From Ohtaekwangia sp966211525 (GTDB taxonomy: Bacteria; Bacteroidota; Bacteroidia; Cytophagales; Cyclobacteriaceae), in assembly GCA_966211525.1 (NCBI GenBank), contig CBIHOZ010000020.1:1-62571 (forward strand): a stretch of DNA of 62,571 nucleotides, read 5' to 3'. How positions within the stretch are numbered: position 1 is the stretch's first letter; the number at the start of each line of letters is the position of its first letter. Shown here piece after piece: positions 42,460-52,600 of the stretch. The position numbers were made by a program, and so were the translations under genes. The notes under the pieces are model-generated. The model was not told the DNA's origin. It worked only from the letters and a program-made list of their open reading frames with translations, and searched no databases.

Positions 42460-45400
42460 ATGAATAATAAACCTAAACCTTTTAGAAAAGCATTCCTATT
42501 CTTTATGAAAATCACCGTAATCCATATGATGATCAGTTGCGCAACGATCATGTTCGGTTATGCGGTCGATACAAGTGGTCAGGAAGTGTTAAAACGTAAG
42601 GTGACCATCCGGGTAGAAAATGCAAAAGTAAAATCAGTTCTTGCAACGATCGAATCTGAAGCCGGTGTAAAATTCACCTATCGCCCCCGCCTCTTAAAGA
42701 GTATTGAAAACGTAACGCTCAATGTTGCTGATACACCTTTGGAGGAAATATTAACGAAAGTATTTCACCGCTCCGTGGAATATGCAGTGATCGGTAAACA
42801 AATTGTATTGACCGAAGTTGCACCGGAAGAAGAACCGCTGCGTACTGAAACCAGGAACTATAGCATTATTGCTATACAGTTAACCGGTACTGTAAAAGAT
42901 GAAACAGGACAACCACTGCCCGGAGTAAACGTGTTGGAGAAAGGTACATCCAACGGAACCACTACGGATGCAGACGGTAAATATTCTCTCGACCTGATAA
43001 GCGATAACCCTACCGTTGTATTTTCATTTATAGGGTATGCCACACAGGAAGTTGCTGTTGCCGGTCGCACAGCACTTGATATCACCTTGAACGCAGATAC
43101 CCAGACACTCGATGAAATTGTAGTGGTGGGATATGGTACTGAAGAGAAACGTGAACTTACCAGTGCTGTTGTTTCTGTAGGAAATAAAGAAATGCTGCAA
43201 GGTGCATTCAACAGTCCACTGCAAATGATCGATGGTAAAGTAGCAGGTCTTACTGTCTCAAACCCGGCAGCCGGAGATCCGAACCGTGGTACAGATGTAC
43301 AGATTCGCGGTGCATCGTCATTCAAAGCCGGTAACGCTCCGTTGATCATCATCGATGGTATGCCGGGTGGTGACCTTCGAAATGTAGCACAGCAGGATAT
43401 AGAATCAATCACTGTCTTGAAAGACGGAGCCGCTGCAGCGATCTACGGATCACGCGGTGCCAACGGTGTTATATTGGTTCAAACTAAAAAAGGTAAAGCA
43501 GGGAAAGTAAGTGTGCTATATGACAGCTATATAGAGCATGATGCTGTGGCTGCAAGACCAGATATACTATCAGCAGAAGAGTTCCTGGAACGCGGACGCG
43601 ATGCAGATCGTGGTGGACGCACCGACTGGTATGAACAGTTGATCCGCGATAATAACTTTGGACAGAACCACTTTTTATCGGTATCTGGTGGTAATGAAAA
43701 TACCACACTGCGTCTCTCTACAAATTATCGTACAAAAGATGGTATAGATATAGCTTCGGGAAGGAAAGAGTATGGTCTGCGTACAAACTTTGTACAGCGC
43801 GCACTGGATGGTCTCCTCGAATTTGGTGGAAATATATCCTACCGTGTGGCGAACGAAGATCTGCTTGGTACTGATTTTGGAAACCCTGCCAACAACTACG
43901 GTGCATTTCAGCAAGCGGTAAAATTGAATCCAACGATACCGGTAATGGATCCTAATAACCCTGGTTTCTATAACAACCTGCAGGGTTATGATACATATAA
44001 CCCGGTACAGGCACTGAAGACTAGAGACATTCGGGCTGAGCGAGCATACTCTATATTTGACTTCAATGTAAAGCTGAATTTACTGAAGAATCTGAGCACT
44101 GAATTAAAACTTGCACGCCAGGCACAAGACATGCTGCTGAAGGAATATTATAGCGGTAAATCTTCAGAGTCAATCAACGGTGGCTTTACCGGTCGCGCGC
44201 GTTTACAGGATGAACGCTGGACAGACTATACATTGGAGTGGATTGGTAACTACAATACAACGATCGATCGTCATGATATAAAAGTACTCGGTGGTTATTC
44301 TTACCAGGAATTCAACAACGAAGGACACTGGGCACAAAACAGACGCTTTCTTTCAGACGCATATACCTATAACAATATCAGCGCTGGTAACTATGGAAAT
44401 GGCCAACCCATTAGAATGGCTGATGTAATGGACTCTTGGCGGAGCAAAGAAAAAACTATTGCATTCTTAGGGCGACTGACATATAGCTTCGATGATCGTT
44501 ATTTTCTAATGGGTTCTTTTAGATATGAAGGGAATACCAAATTCGGAAATAATAACAAGTGGGGATTATTCCCTGCTGTTTCTGCAGCTTGGCGAATTTC
44601 ATCGTTGCCTGCTATACAAGATATAGACATTATTAATGATTTAAAATTCAGAGTCTCTTATGGAGTAACGGGTCGTGCTGGATTTGATCGTTATACTTCA
44701 CTTGCTAAATATGATGGCTACGGCCAATATCAAAACGATGATGGTCAATGGATACAGGTATATGGTCCTGGTAATAATTATAACCCTGACCTTCGCTGGG
44801 AAAAACAGATTTCTTATAACGCAGGCCTGGATTTTGCCTTGTTTGATAGCAGGGTAAGCGGTAGTATTGATGGTTTCATCCGGAAGGGAAGTGATCTTAT
44901 AAACGACTATTCAGTACCTGTTCCTCCATATTTACATACTCGGATGTTTGTAAACGTAGGCACGCAAAGCGCACGTGGTATTGAATTGAGTCTTGCCTGG
45001 AATGCAATTAAGACCTCAGACTTCAGCTATACAATTAATCTTACAGGATCCTATACGAAGTCACGTATGGATAAATTCAGCGATGACAAATTTAAAGCTG
45101 ACTTCAGAACCATGTATGATTTGCCGTCACCTGGTAATCCAGGACCTGCGTATCGCCTTGAGGAAGGTGTTGAAATTGGCAGCTTCTGGGGATATAGATA
45201 TGCAGGTGTAAATGCGGACGGAAAAATTCTCATCTGGAAAAACGGAGTTGAAGGTGGTGAGGCCATTGTGGCGACAACAGAGGCAGATGCCAATCGCGAC
45301 AAAACATATATCGGTCATGGTATGCCACGTTATGAACTGTCATTCGGTAACACTTTTAACTATAAACGATTCGACCTGTCGTTGTTCTTTAGAGGACGAT

Positions 45401-45774
45401 TTGACTATCAAATCATGAATCTGTATCAAATGTATTATGGCTTACAGGCAGAACCGGGCGTTAATGTTCTGGAGGATGCATTTGGACGTAACGGACATAT
45501 AACGAGTGGCAAAGTGATTACTGATTACTTTTTGGAGGATGGTGATTACTTCAGACTTGAAAATATTACACTGGGATGGTCCCCTAAAATTGGTGGAGGA
45601 AGAATTAGTAGCATTCGCATCTACGGAACAGTACGAAATGTATTCACACTGACCGGTTATACAGGATTGGATCCGGCAGCAATTGGAGTTACAGGCTTGG
45701 AACCTGGTATGGGCAGTCTCAACGTATATCCGGTTGTTCGAAATTTTGCACTCGGTGTGCAGATCGGTTTCTAA
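42460..45774 (+). CDS. SusC/RagA-family TonB-linked transporter with STN signalling domain, module 1
   Basis: Outer-membrane importer of 1104 residues. After a signal region (about 1-38), an STN domain (about 45-112, VTIRVENAKVKSVLATIESEAGVKFTY) contacts the FecR periplasmic domain. Then come a carboxypeptidase-D regulatory-like domain (about 145-220, LTGTVKDETGQPLPGVNVLEKG), the TonB-box region ETLDEIVVVGYGTEEK-like TLDEIVVVGYG, a plug domain (SSFKAGNAPLIIIDGMPGG) and the barrel ending VQIGF. The 3' third (from about 44430) looks more AT-rich than the 5' part. It pairs with the SusD gene 23 bp downstream. Confidence 0.92.
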   Translation: MNNKPKPFRKAFLFFMKITVIHMMISCATIMFGYAVDTSGQEVLKRKVTIRVENAKVKSVLATIESEAGVKFTYRPRLLKSIENVTLNVADTPLEEILTKVFHRSVEYAVIGKQIVLTEVAPEEEPLRTETRNYSIIAIQLTGTVKDETGQPLPGVNVLEKGTSNGTTTDADGKYSLDLISDNPTVVFSFIGYATQEVAVAGRTALDITLNADTQTLDEIVVVGYGTEEKRELTSAVVSVGNKEMLQGAFNSPLQMIDGKVAGLTVSNPAAGDPNRGTDVQIRGASSFKAGNAPLIIIDGMPGGDLRNVAQQDIESITVLKDGAAAAIYGSRGANGVILVQTKKGKAGKVSVLYDSYIEHDAVAARPDILSAEEFLERGRDADRGGRTDWYEQLIRDNNFGQNHFLSVSGGNENTTLRLSTNYRTKDGIDIASGRKEYGLRTNFVQRALDGLLEFGGNISYRVANEDLLGTDFGNPANNYGAFQQAVKLNPTIPVMDPNNPGFYNNLQGYDTYNPVQALKTRDIRAERAYSIFDFNVKLNLLKNLSTELKLARQAQDMLLKEYYSGKSSESINGGFTGRARLQDERWTDYTLEWIGNYNTTIDRHDIKVLGGYSYQEFNNEGHWAQNRRFLSDAYTYNNISAGNYGNGQPIRMADVMDSWRSKEKTIAFLGRLTYSFDDRYFLMGSFRYEGNTKFGNNNKWGLFPAVSAAWRISSLPAIQDIDIINDLKFRVSYGVTGRAGFDRYTSLAKYDGYGQYQNDDGQWIQVYGPGNNYNPDLRWEKQISYNAGLDFALFDSRVSGSIDGFIRKGSDLINDYSVPVPPYLHTRMFVNVGTQSARGIELSLAWNAIKTSDFSYTINLTGSYTKSRMDKFSDDKFKADFRTMYDLPSPGNPGPAYRLEEGVEIGSFWGYRYAGVNADGKILIWKNGVEGGEAIVATTEADANRDKTYIGHGMPRYELSFGNTFNYKRFDLSLFFRGRFDYQIMNLYQMYYGLQAEPGVNVLEDAFGRNGHITSGKVITDYFLEDGDYFRLENITLGWSPKIGGGRISSIRIYGTVRNVFTLTGYTGLDPAAIGVTGLEPGMGSLNVYPVVRNFALGVQIGF

Positions 45775-45797
45775 TACTTACCTAATAAATCTTATTT

Positions 45798-47495
45798 ATG
45801 AAAAGTATAATAAAAAATATAATGCGATACACTTTGTTGTTGTTAACAGTACTAGTGGCATCATGTACCAATCTGGATGAGGAGGCTTTTGATATATTAC
45901 CGGCTGACAACTACTACCAAGATAGAAATTCAATTATAGCAGCACTTGTTCGTCCTTATGAACATGCTCATTGGTGTGGTTGGGACGGTGACAGATGGTT
46001 GCTACAGGAATTAACAGCCGATCAGTTTGTTTGGACACAAAAAGGGAAGCACGGATATGACGATGGCAATTGGATTCGCTTACACAACCATGCTTGGAAT
46101 GCCGATCAAGGACAAATATATGGTGCTTGGGTAGGACCATACCAAGGTATAGGACAATGTAATGTTATACTCAAGGACATGTCTGAATTGGACTATCCGT
46201 CACTCGGATTAACAGAGACTGAAAAGCAACGTCATATAGCGGAGTTGCGTACTTTGCGAGCCTGGTTTTATTTATTCTTGATTGACTTTTTCAGAAGCGT
46301 ACCTATTTCCGAGGATGTCGAAACTATAAAACCACAATCTACTCCACAGGAAGTATTTGCCTATATCGAAAAAGAGATCAAGGAATCATTACCGGGTCTT
46401 CCGAAAAATGCACGGTCAGGTCGTTGGGATCAGGGTGGAGCAGCATCCTTGCTGGTACGCTTATATCTCAATGCAGAAAAGTGGATTGGTACACCTAAAT
46501 ATACCGAATGTGCTGAGTATGCGCAGGCGATCATTAATGGTGAGTATGGTACATATTCAATTGATCCAGACTATCGAGGTCCATTTCGCTCAGGTGTGAA
46601 AGGGTATAAATCTCCGGAGAATATATTTGAGTTTCCACATGCAAAGAATATATATGAATTCGGATGGATGTACAACGCCATGATGCATTACCAGGCGCGC
46701 TATTCGTTAGATAATGATTGGGGTGGATGGAATGGTATACATTTGACACCTTCACTCGATCTGGAAGGCGATGAACTTCCATACGCATTAGGTAAACCTT
46801 ACGAGAAATTTGCGGATACTGACAAGCGTAAACAGCCGTTCCATACAACAGCAACCGGCGGTGAGTACGAAGGCTTCTTCCTGATCGGTCAAATGTATGA
46901 ATTTGACAAAGTAAAAGGTTACGGATACGACAGCACGAAGACCGTAAAAGGCACCGAAGAGTGGAATGGTCAGCCGCTGAAATTTGTCGATCAGGTTGGG
47001 CGTTTCTCTGAAAAACCAAACGGTCGCTGGGCAGAAGGTTCACACGTAAATACTGGTGAAGAAAATTCCGGTGTACGCCTCCTTAAGTTCCCATGGCTGC
47101 CAATGTCTCAGAATATATTCCAGTTCAATGCTGCACCGGAAATAAGACTTGCCGAAATATACTATTCGTTGGCCGAGTGTAAATATAGAGCTGGTGATAA
47201 AGCCGGGGCTGCTGTATTACTCGATGCCGTGCGCGAAAGAAATTTCGATGCTGATGATTGGGATGAAGAAAGTTACCAGGCGGATCTGGATCGTTTGACA
47301 GACGATGAGTTTGTTGATGAACTTGGAAGAGAATTTTTAGGAGAGCGTCACCGCAGAACTGATCTTATTCGCTGGAACCGTTTTGGTGCCGAGTGGTGGG
47401 ACAAGCCTGTTGATGGTGCTGATAAATCGATCTTCCCGATTCCGAACCAGGCTATAAATACAAACCCGTTGTTAAAACCTAACGGAGCTAACTAA
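45798..47495 (+). CDS. SusD/RagB-family lipoprotein, module 1
   Basis: A 565-residue surface lipoprotein with the lipobox LVASC (about residue 19) and SusD landmarks: TNLDEEAFDILPADNYYQD at the mature N-terminus, LRTLRAWFYLFLIDFFRSVPI in the TPR part, and a C-terminal IRLAEIYYSLAECKYRAGDK and FLGERHRRTDLIRWNRF. It partners the SusC encoded just upstream. It ends module 1; a T-tailed hairpin follows 64 nt later. Confidence 0.92.
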   Translation: MKSIIKNIMRYTLLLLTVLVASCTNLDEEAFDILPADNYYQDRNSIIAALVRPYEHAHWCGWDGDRWLLQELTADQFVWTQKGKHGYDDGNWIRLHNHAWNADQGQIYGAWVGPYQGIGQCNVILKDMSELDYPSLGLTETEKQRHIAELRTLRAWFYLFLIDFFRSVPISEDVETIKPQSTPQEVFAYIEKEIKESLPGLPKNARSGRWDQGGAASLLVRLYLNAEKWIGTPKYTECAEYAQAIINGEYGTYSIDPDYRGPFRSGVKGYKSPENIFEFPHAKNIYEFGWMYNAMMHYQARYSLDNDWGGWNGIHLTPSLDLEGDELPYALGKPYEKFADTDKRKQPFHTTATGGEYEGFFLIGQMYEFDKVKGYGYDSTKTVKGTEEWNGQPLKFVDQVGRFSEKPNGRWAEGSHVNTGEENSGVRLLKFPWLPMSQNIFQFNAAPEIRLAEIYYSLAECKYRAGDKAGAAVLLDAVRERNFDADDWDEESYQADLDRLTDDEFVDELGREFLGERHRRTDLIRWNRFGAEWWDKPVDGADKSIFPIPNQAINTNPLLKPNGAN

Positions 47496-47559
47496 GTATA
47501 TATATATAGTATATAAATATAGAGCTCTCTCACATAGGTAAGTGAATTGGGTTAGTTGT

Positions 47560-47596
47560 GAAGCCGCTTCCAGTAATGGAGCGGCTTCTTTTTTTT
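47560..47596 (+). terminator. Rho-independent terminator of SusCD module 1
   Basis: GAAGCCGCTTCC (47560-47571) pairs with GGAGCGGCTTC (47578-47588) with one bulged base, and eight T residues follow immediately (47589-47596). Confidence 0.85.
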
Positions 47597-47616
47597 CCGT
47601 GCAGAGGCACGGAAAA
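47593..47616 (+). other. Second perfect hairpin overlapping the terminator tail
   Basis: TTTTCCGTGC (47593-47602) and GCACGGAAAA (47607-47616) form a perfect 10-bp stem with a 4-nt loop AGAG. It begins inside the T-tract of the preceding terminator. It may act as a terminator for the opposite strand or protect RNA ends. Confidence 0.6.
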
Positions 47617-47737
47617 CGAATTTCAACCGTTTACAAAGCATAATTTTAGACGAAAAGTGTAGAATATACCATTAAAGCGTTGTAATTTGTTTCACGATTG
47701 TTGATTTGATGTCCTAGACCCTAGACCAAGATTCCTC

Positions 47738-48319
47738 ATGAATAAGCTCAAAAATTATTCTGAACAAGATCTTATCGACTTACTGAAGCAGCAGGACATC
47801 GCTGCGTTCGAAGAAATTTATAGTCGCTACTGGTATAAATTATACTCTGCGGCTTACAAACGCATTCAGTCGCGTGAGGCGGCCGAAGAATTTGTGCAGG
47901 ATATATTTACCAGCCTCTGGATAAACCGCGAGCTGGTGCATATAAAATCATTGTCGGCCTATCTTTTCACAGCGGTTAAGTATAAAGTTATCAACCACCT
48001 GCATCACGAAGGTATACGCAAGCAGTATGTGGATCTGCAGTTAAAAACACAATCTGAAATAGATAATTCAACCGAAGAACTTGTTCTCGTAAACGACCTG
48101 CATGTTTCGGTAGAAAAAGAAATCAGCAAGCTTCCACCCAAATGCCAGCAGGTATTTAAATTAAGCCGCCACGAGAATCTTACCATGAAGCAGATCGCTT
48201 CGCAAATGGGTATATCTGAAAAGACGGTGGAACATCAATTAGGAAAAGCATTGCGCGTGTTGAAAATGAATATCAAGCAACTGGTCGTTATTATACTGTC
48301 ATCCACGGGTTTATTCTGA
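47738..48319 (+). CDS. ECF (FecI-like) RNA polymerase sigma factor, module 2
   Basis: A 193-residue sigma factor. Region 2 carries FEEIYSRYWYKLYSAAYKRIQSREAAEEFVQDIFTSLWINRE. Region 4 has LPPKCQQVFKLSRHENLTMKQIASQMGISEKTVEHQLGKAL. It is clearly paralogous to the module 1 factor (shared RIQSREAAEE / KIQSREEAEE block) but differs in region 4, so distinct promoter recognition is likely. It is followed 129 bp later by its FecR. Confidence 0.9.
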   Translation: MNKLKNYSEQDLIDLLKQQDIAAFEEIYSRYWYKLYSAAYKRIQSREAAEEFVQDIFTSLWINRELVHIKSLSAYLFTAVKYKVINHLHHEGIRKQYVDLQLKTQSEIDNSTEELVLVNDLHVSVEKEISKLPPKCQQVFKLSRHENLTMKQIASQMGISEKTVEHQLGKALRVLKMNIKQLVVIILSSTGLF

Positions 48320-48448
48320 TCCGGTCAATCTCCTTTTAAAATTTTTTTTGAGATGCTATAGGGGAGTGCTCCGTTCGGCCTGACTATCTAGTAAGAGGCC
48401 GATTAAAACGATTGAAATTATAAATCGTTTTGGTAACACCCTGAACCC

Positions 48449-49495
48449 ATGAAAAGAATTATGCCTGAACTTTTGCAGAAATACCTGCAGGGAAAATGCA
48501 CGCCCGAGGAGAACGAGTTCGTAAACGACTGGTATACTTCCTTTGATGAATCGGCAGACGATGGCAGGCTCCTGGACCTGGAGCAACGCGAGCAGCTGAA
48601 ACAAAAGATGCTGCTGCAAATTCGTGATAACCTGGCAGCCGCCGGACAATCTATAGCCACCGGAAAAAAGCAGAGTAAATATAGGTCTGTTGCCGCTACA
48701 TTCTATAAGACTGCGGCAGCCGTTACGTTGCTGGTAGCAGCCGGCATGGGTATACTCTATAATAAGAATAAAAACAATTTACAGGCAATAGCCCCTGCGC
48801 CCAAGCGCATAAACATCACCGCACTCAGTAATACAACCCAATCTATACTTCGCCAGGAGTTATCCGATGGAACCATTGTATGGCTCAAGCCCAACAGCAG
48901 TATAGAATATCCTGATGTGTTTCATGAGACATTGCGTACCATTCAACTAAAGGGCGAAGCATTCTTTGATGTAGCGCGCGATGAACACCGCCCGTTTATC
49001 GTTACCACCGGCAATGTTATCACCAAAGTACTCGGTACTAGCTTCAATATAAAAGCCTATAAAGATGCTTCCACGATAGAAGTGTCCGTCATGAGCGGAA
49101 AGGTTGCTGTCCAGATGAATCCTGCCGATGCACCAGATATAGCTCCCGATACATCAGAAGTATTACTCACACCAAACGAGCGTGTTACCTATGTAAAAGC
49201 AGAGAAGCGCTTGCTGAAAGAAGCACCACTGCAATTGCCCGAGCTAGCCATGTGGCAGGTAACATCTATAGAGTATGACAATGTACCGGTGGAGCGTGTA
49301 CTACGCATGCTTGAAAAGAAATTTAACATAACGATACAGGTTAAAAATACAAACCTGAACAACTGTTTGATTCGCGCAGACTTTACCAATCAGAACCTGG
49401 CAGATATACTGGAAATGCTAAGTCGTTCGATTGAAGCAACGTACGAATTGAATGATGACATTATATACCTCGATGGAGCGGGGTGTGTTAATTAA
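48449..49495 (+). CDS. FecR-family anti-sigma factor, module 2
   Basis: A 348-residue inner-membrane protein. N-terminal cytoplasmic region LLQKYLQGKCTPEENEFVNDWY; one membrane helix (about 82-100, AAAVTLLVAAGMGILY); periplasmic FecR domain with LSDGTIVWLKPNSSIEYPDVF, LKGEAFFDVARDEHRPFIV and TKVLGTSFNIKAY; and a C-terminal segment PVERVLRMLEKKFNITI. It is the partner of the sigma factor at 47738 and of the STN-bearing SusC at 49672. The order sigma, FecR, SusC, SusD is the same as in module 1. Confidence 0.9.
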   Translation: MKRIMPELLQKYLQGKCTPEENEFVNDWYTSFDESADDGRLLDLEQREQLKQKMLLQIRDNLAAAGQSIATGKKQSKYRSVAATFYKTAAAVTLLVAAGMGILYNKNKNNLQAIAPAPKRINITALSNTTQSILRQELSDGTIVWLKPNSSIEYPDVFHETLRTIQLKGEAFFDVARDEHRPFIVTTGNVITKVLGTSFNIKAYKDASTIEVSVMSGKVAVQMNPADAPDIAPDTSEVLLTPNERVTYVKAEKRLLKEAPLQLPELAMWQVTSIEYDNVPVERVLRMLEKKFNITIQVKNTNLNNCLIRADFTNQNLADILEMLSRSIEATYELNDDIIYLDGAGCVN

Positions 49496-49511
49496 AAACA
49501 ACCACTTAATC

Positions 49512-49586
49512 AACCCTAAATCTATGCAACATTAAAATCTATACCCCCTGAAAAAGAGATTAGGAGTGATTGCGGCACCCCTAATC
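49512..49586 (+). promoter_or_regulatory. FecR-SusC leader, module 2: shared motif and hairpin
   Basis: AACCCT, 4 nt, CTATGCAA (49512-49529) repeats the module 1 motif with the same spacing. A hairpin with 11-nt arms and one A-C mismatch follows (49558-49568 with 49576-49586). The arrangement motif-hairpin-SusC is thus the same in both modules although the coding sequences have diverged. Confidence 0.45.
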
Positions 49587-49671
49587 AAAACTAAATGTAG
49601 CCCCTGTTTCAGATCTGGAAATCAGGATGGGGGCATCATGTCTCATTTGTAAAAACGAAACAATCAAAATT

Positions 49672-52600
49672 ATGCAAGAGATTTTACAAACGCACATCAA
49701 CCTCAGCAAAATTATGCGAATTACGTTGAGCCAGATTGCCGTTATGTTGATCCTGACGGGCATTTCCCGCGCGGAGGTCGGCAAAGCACAAAGCCTCTTA
49801 GACCGTAGCGTTACGCTTACTGTCGAAAGGACGAGTCTGAGCAAAGCACTGGACAAGATTGAAAAAAGTGCTTCTGTTCGGTTTGTGTACAGCAAGAACT
49901 TTATCTCCATAAAGGAAGAAGTTTCCTTTCATGCAGAGAAAGAAAAACTGGAATCGGTTTTGAACAGACTACTCGGTCCGCTCAACATCCGCTACCAAGT
50001 AATAAAAGATCGTATCGTACTGAATAAAGTACGGACTGACGATGAGGAAGAAGAAACCACTACGGAAGAAAGCACTGCTATACTTGCACCCGTTGCTATA
50101 GCAGGACGCGTAACCGATGGTGAAACCGGGCTGCCCGGTGTTAACGTGTTGGTTAAAGGTTCAACGATAGGAACAACAACAGATTCCGATGGCAGATATA
50201 CCTTGGAAGTTCCCGATGGAAGTACAACACTGGTATTTAGTTTCATTGGCTTTGTTACGCAGGAAGTTGATATCAGCAACCGCACTACGGTAGATGTTGT
50301 ACTCGTAGCCGATGTACAACAACTGTCGGAAGTTGTGGTAGTTGGATATGGTGAGCAAAAGAAAGAAACTGTTACCGGCTCCGTTGCATCCGTAAAGGGA
50401 TCAGACCTTGTTAAATCGCCCGCAGTAAATTTAACAAACTCCATTGCCGGTCGCATGCCCGGTGTAATTGCTGTGAACAGAAGCGGTGAGCCTGGCTACG
50501 ATGGTTCAAGCATTCGCATCCGCGGATCAAATACATTGGGTAGCAACGATGCGTTGATTGTAATAGATGGTATACCTGCACGTGCAGGTGGTATAGAACG
50601 TCTTAACCCGGCCGATATTGAAAGTATATCGGTGTTGAAAGATGCGTCTGCTGCTATCTATGGATCACGCGCTGCCAATGGTGTTATACTTATCACAACC
50701 AAGCGTGGTAAAACCGGCAAGCCTGAAATACTATATTCATTTAACCAGGGATGGGCTCAGCCAACCGTTGTACCCGAACTTGCAGATGCTACGCAGTTTG
50801 CCGAAATGCGAAATGAACTGGAGATATTCAATTTACCGGTAGATGAATGGAACGCTGCTAACACTGCCTTCAAGCAAACCGGTAGCTATACCCGCCCGAA
50901 CGGAACGGTAGTAGATGCCCCCTATACTCCGGAAGATTTTCAGAAATTCAGAGATGGCTCTGATCCCTGGGGACACCCCAATACGGACTGGTATGATGCT
51001 ACATTGAAAACATGGTCACCACAGTCGCGTCATAATTTACAACTCACGGGTGGTACTGAGAATTTCAAGTACCTGGCATCACTCGGATATCAAAACCAGG
51101 ATGCATACTATAAGAATGCAGCCACCGGGTATAAACAATACGATTTACGGGTTAATCTTGATGCGAACATAAACAAGTATATAAAAACAACCATCGGTAT
51201 ATTAGGTCGCCAGGAAAACAGGTTCTATCCTACACGAAGTGCAGGCGCTATATTTAGAATGCAGATGCGCGGTATACCTACGCAACCTGCTTTCTGGCCA
51301 AACGGTTTACCCGGACCGGATATTGAAAATGGTGAGAACCCGGTAGTAATTACTACAAACCAAACCGGTTATGATCGCGATACTCGTTACTATGTGCAGA
51401 CCAATGGTTCGGTTGATATAACTATACCATGGGTAAAAGGTTTGAAACTTACCGGAACCGCTTCGGTTGATAAGTTTGTAAAGCGCACTAAAAAATGGGA
51501 GACTCCGTGGTATCTATATACGTGGGACAAAGTATCGTACGAGGCCGATGGTGTTACACCAAAATTATCAAAAGGACAACGCGGTCCGTCTGAGCCACGC
51601 CTCACACAAGGCGATGAAGACCAGTTAAACGTTTTGCTGGGTGGTATCATTACCTATGAAAAATCATTTAACGATCACGCTGTTACTATCCTCGCAGGTA
51701 CCAATCGCGAAACAATCGAAAATGATAATTTCAATGCCTACAGACGTTTCTTCATTTCATCATCAGTCGATCAGTTGATTGCCGGTGGTAATGCAGAGAA
51801 GAATGCAAATGGTGGCGGATGGGAGCGCGCCCGTATCAATTACTTTGGTCGTGTAGCCTATAACTATAAAGAAAAATACCTGCTAGAGTTTCTATGGCGC
51901 TACGATGGTTCCTATATGTTCCCTGAAAGCACACGTTATGGTTTCTTCCCCGGTATCATGGGAGGATGGCAGATATCAGAAGAGGATTTTTGGAAAAACA
52001 ATATAAATATAGTGAGCTACCTGAAACTCCGTGGTTCATGGGGACAGTTGGGTAACGATCAGATATACTACGATGTAAACAACAACGGTGTTATTGATGG
52101 CGATGAATTGCAGGAGTATCAGTATCTGTCTACAAACGCATTCAGAAGCTATATCATCGGAGGTCAGGAAGTAGGAACTATTTATGAGACTCGTGTACCT
52201 AACCCGACTGTTACATGGGAGGTAGCGAATAACTTTAACCTTGGTCTTGAAGGTGCATTGCTCGCGGGTAAGATCAACTTCTCTGTAGATGTATTCTGGA
52301 ACAAGCGTAGTAATATACTCTGGCGCAAAAATGCATCCGTGCCACAAACAACCGGTATGACATTGCCTGCTGAAAATATAGGCAAGGTAAACAACAAAGG
52401 CTGGGAATTCCAGGTGGGTTATAACGGACAGCTTGGTGAACTCAGCTATAACGTCAGTGTAAATGGCGGTTACGCAAAAAACAAAGTTATATACTGGGAT
52501 GAAGCTCCCGGTGCACCGGAGTGGCAGCGTACTACCGGAAGACCGATGTATACCTATAACGCATACCAGTACGATGGTGTATTCGCCACACAGGAAGAGA

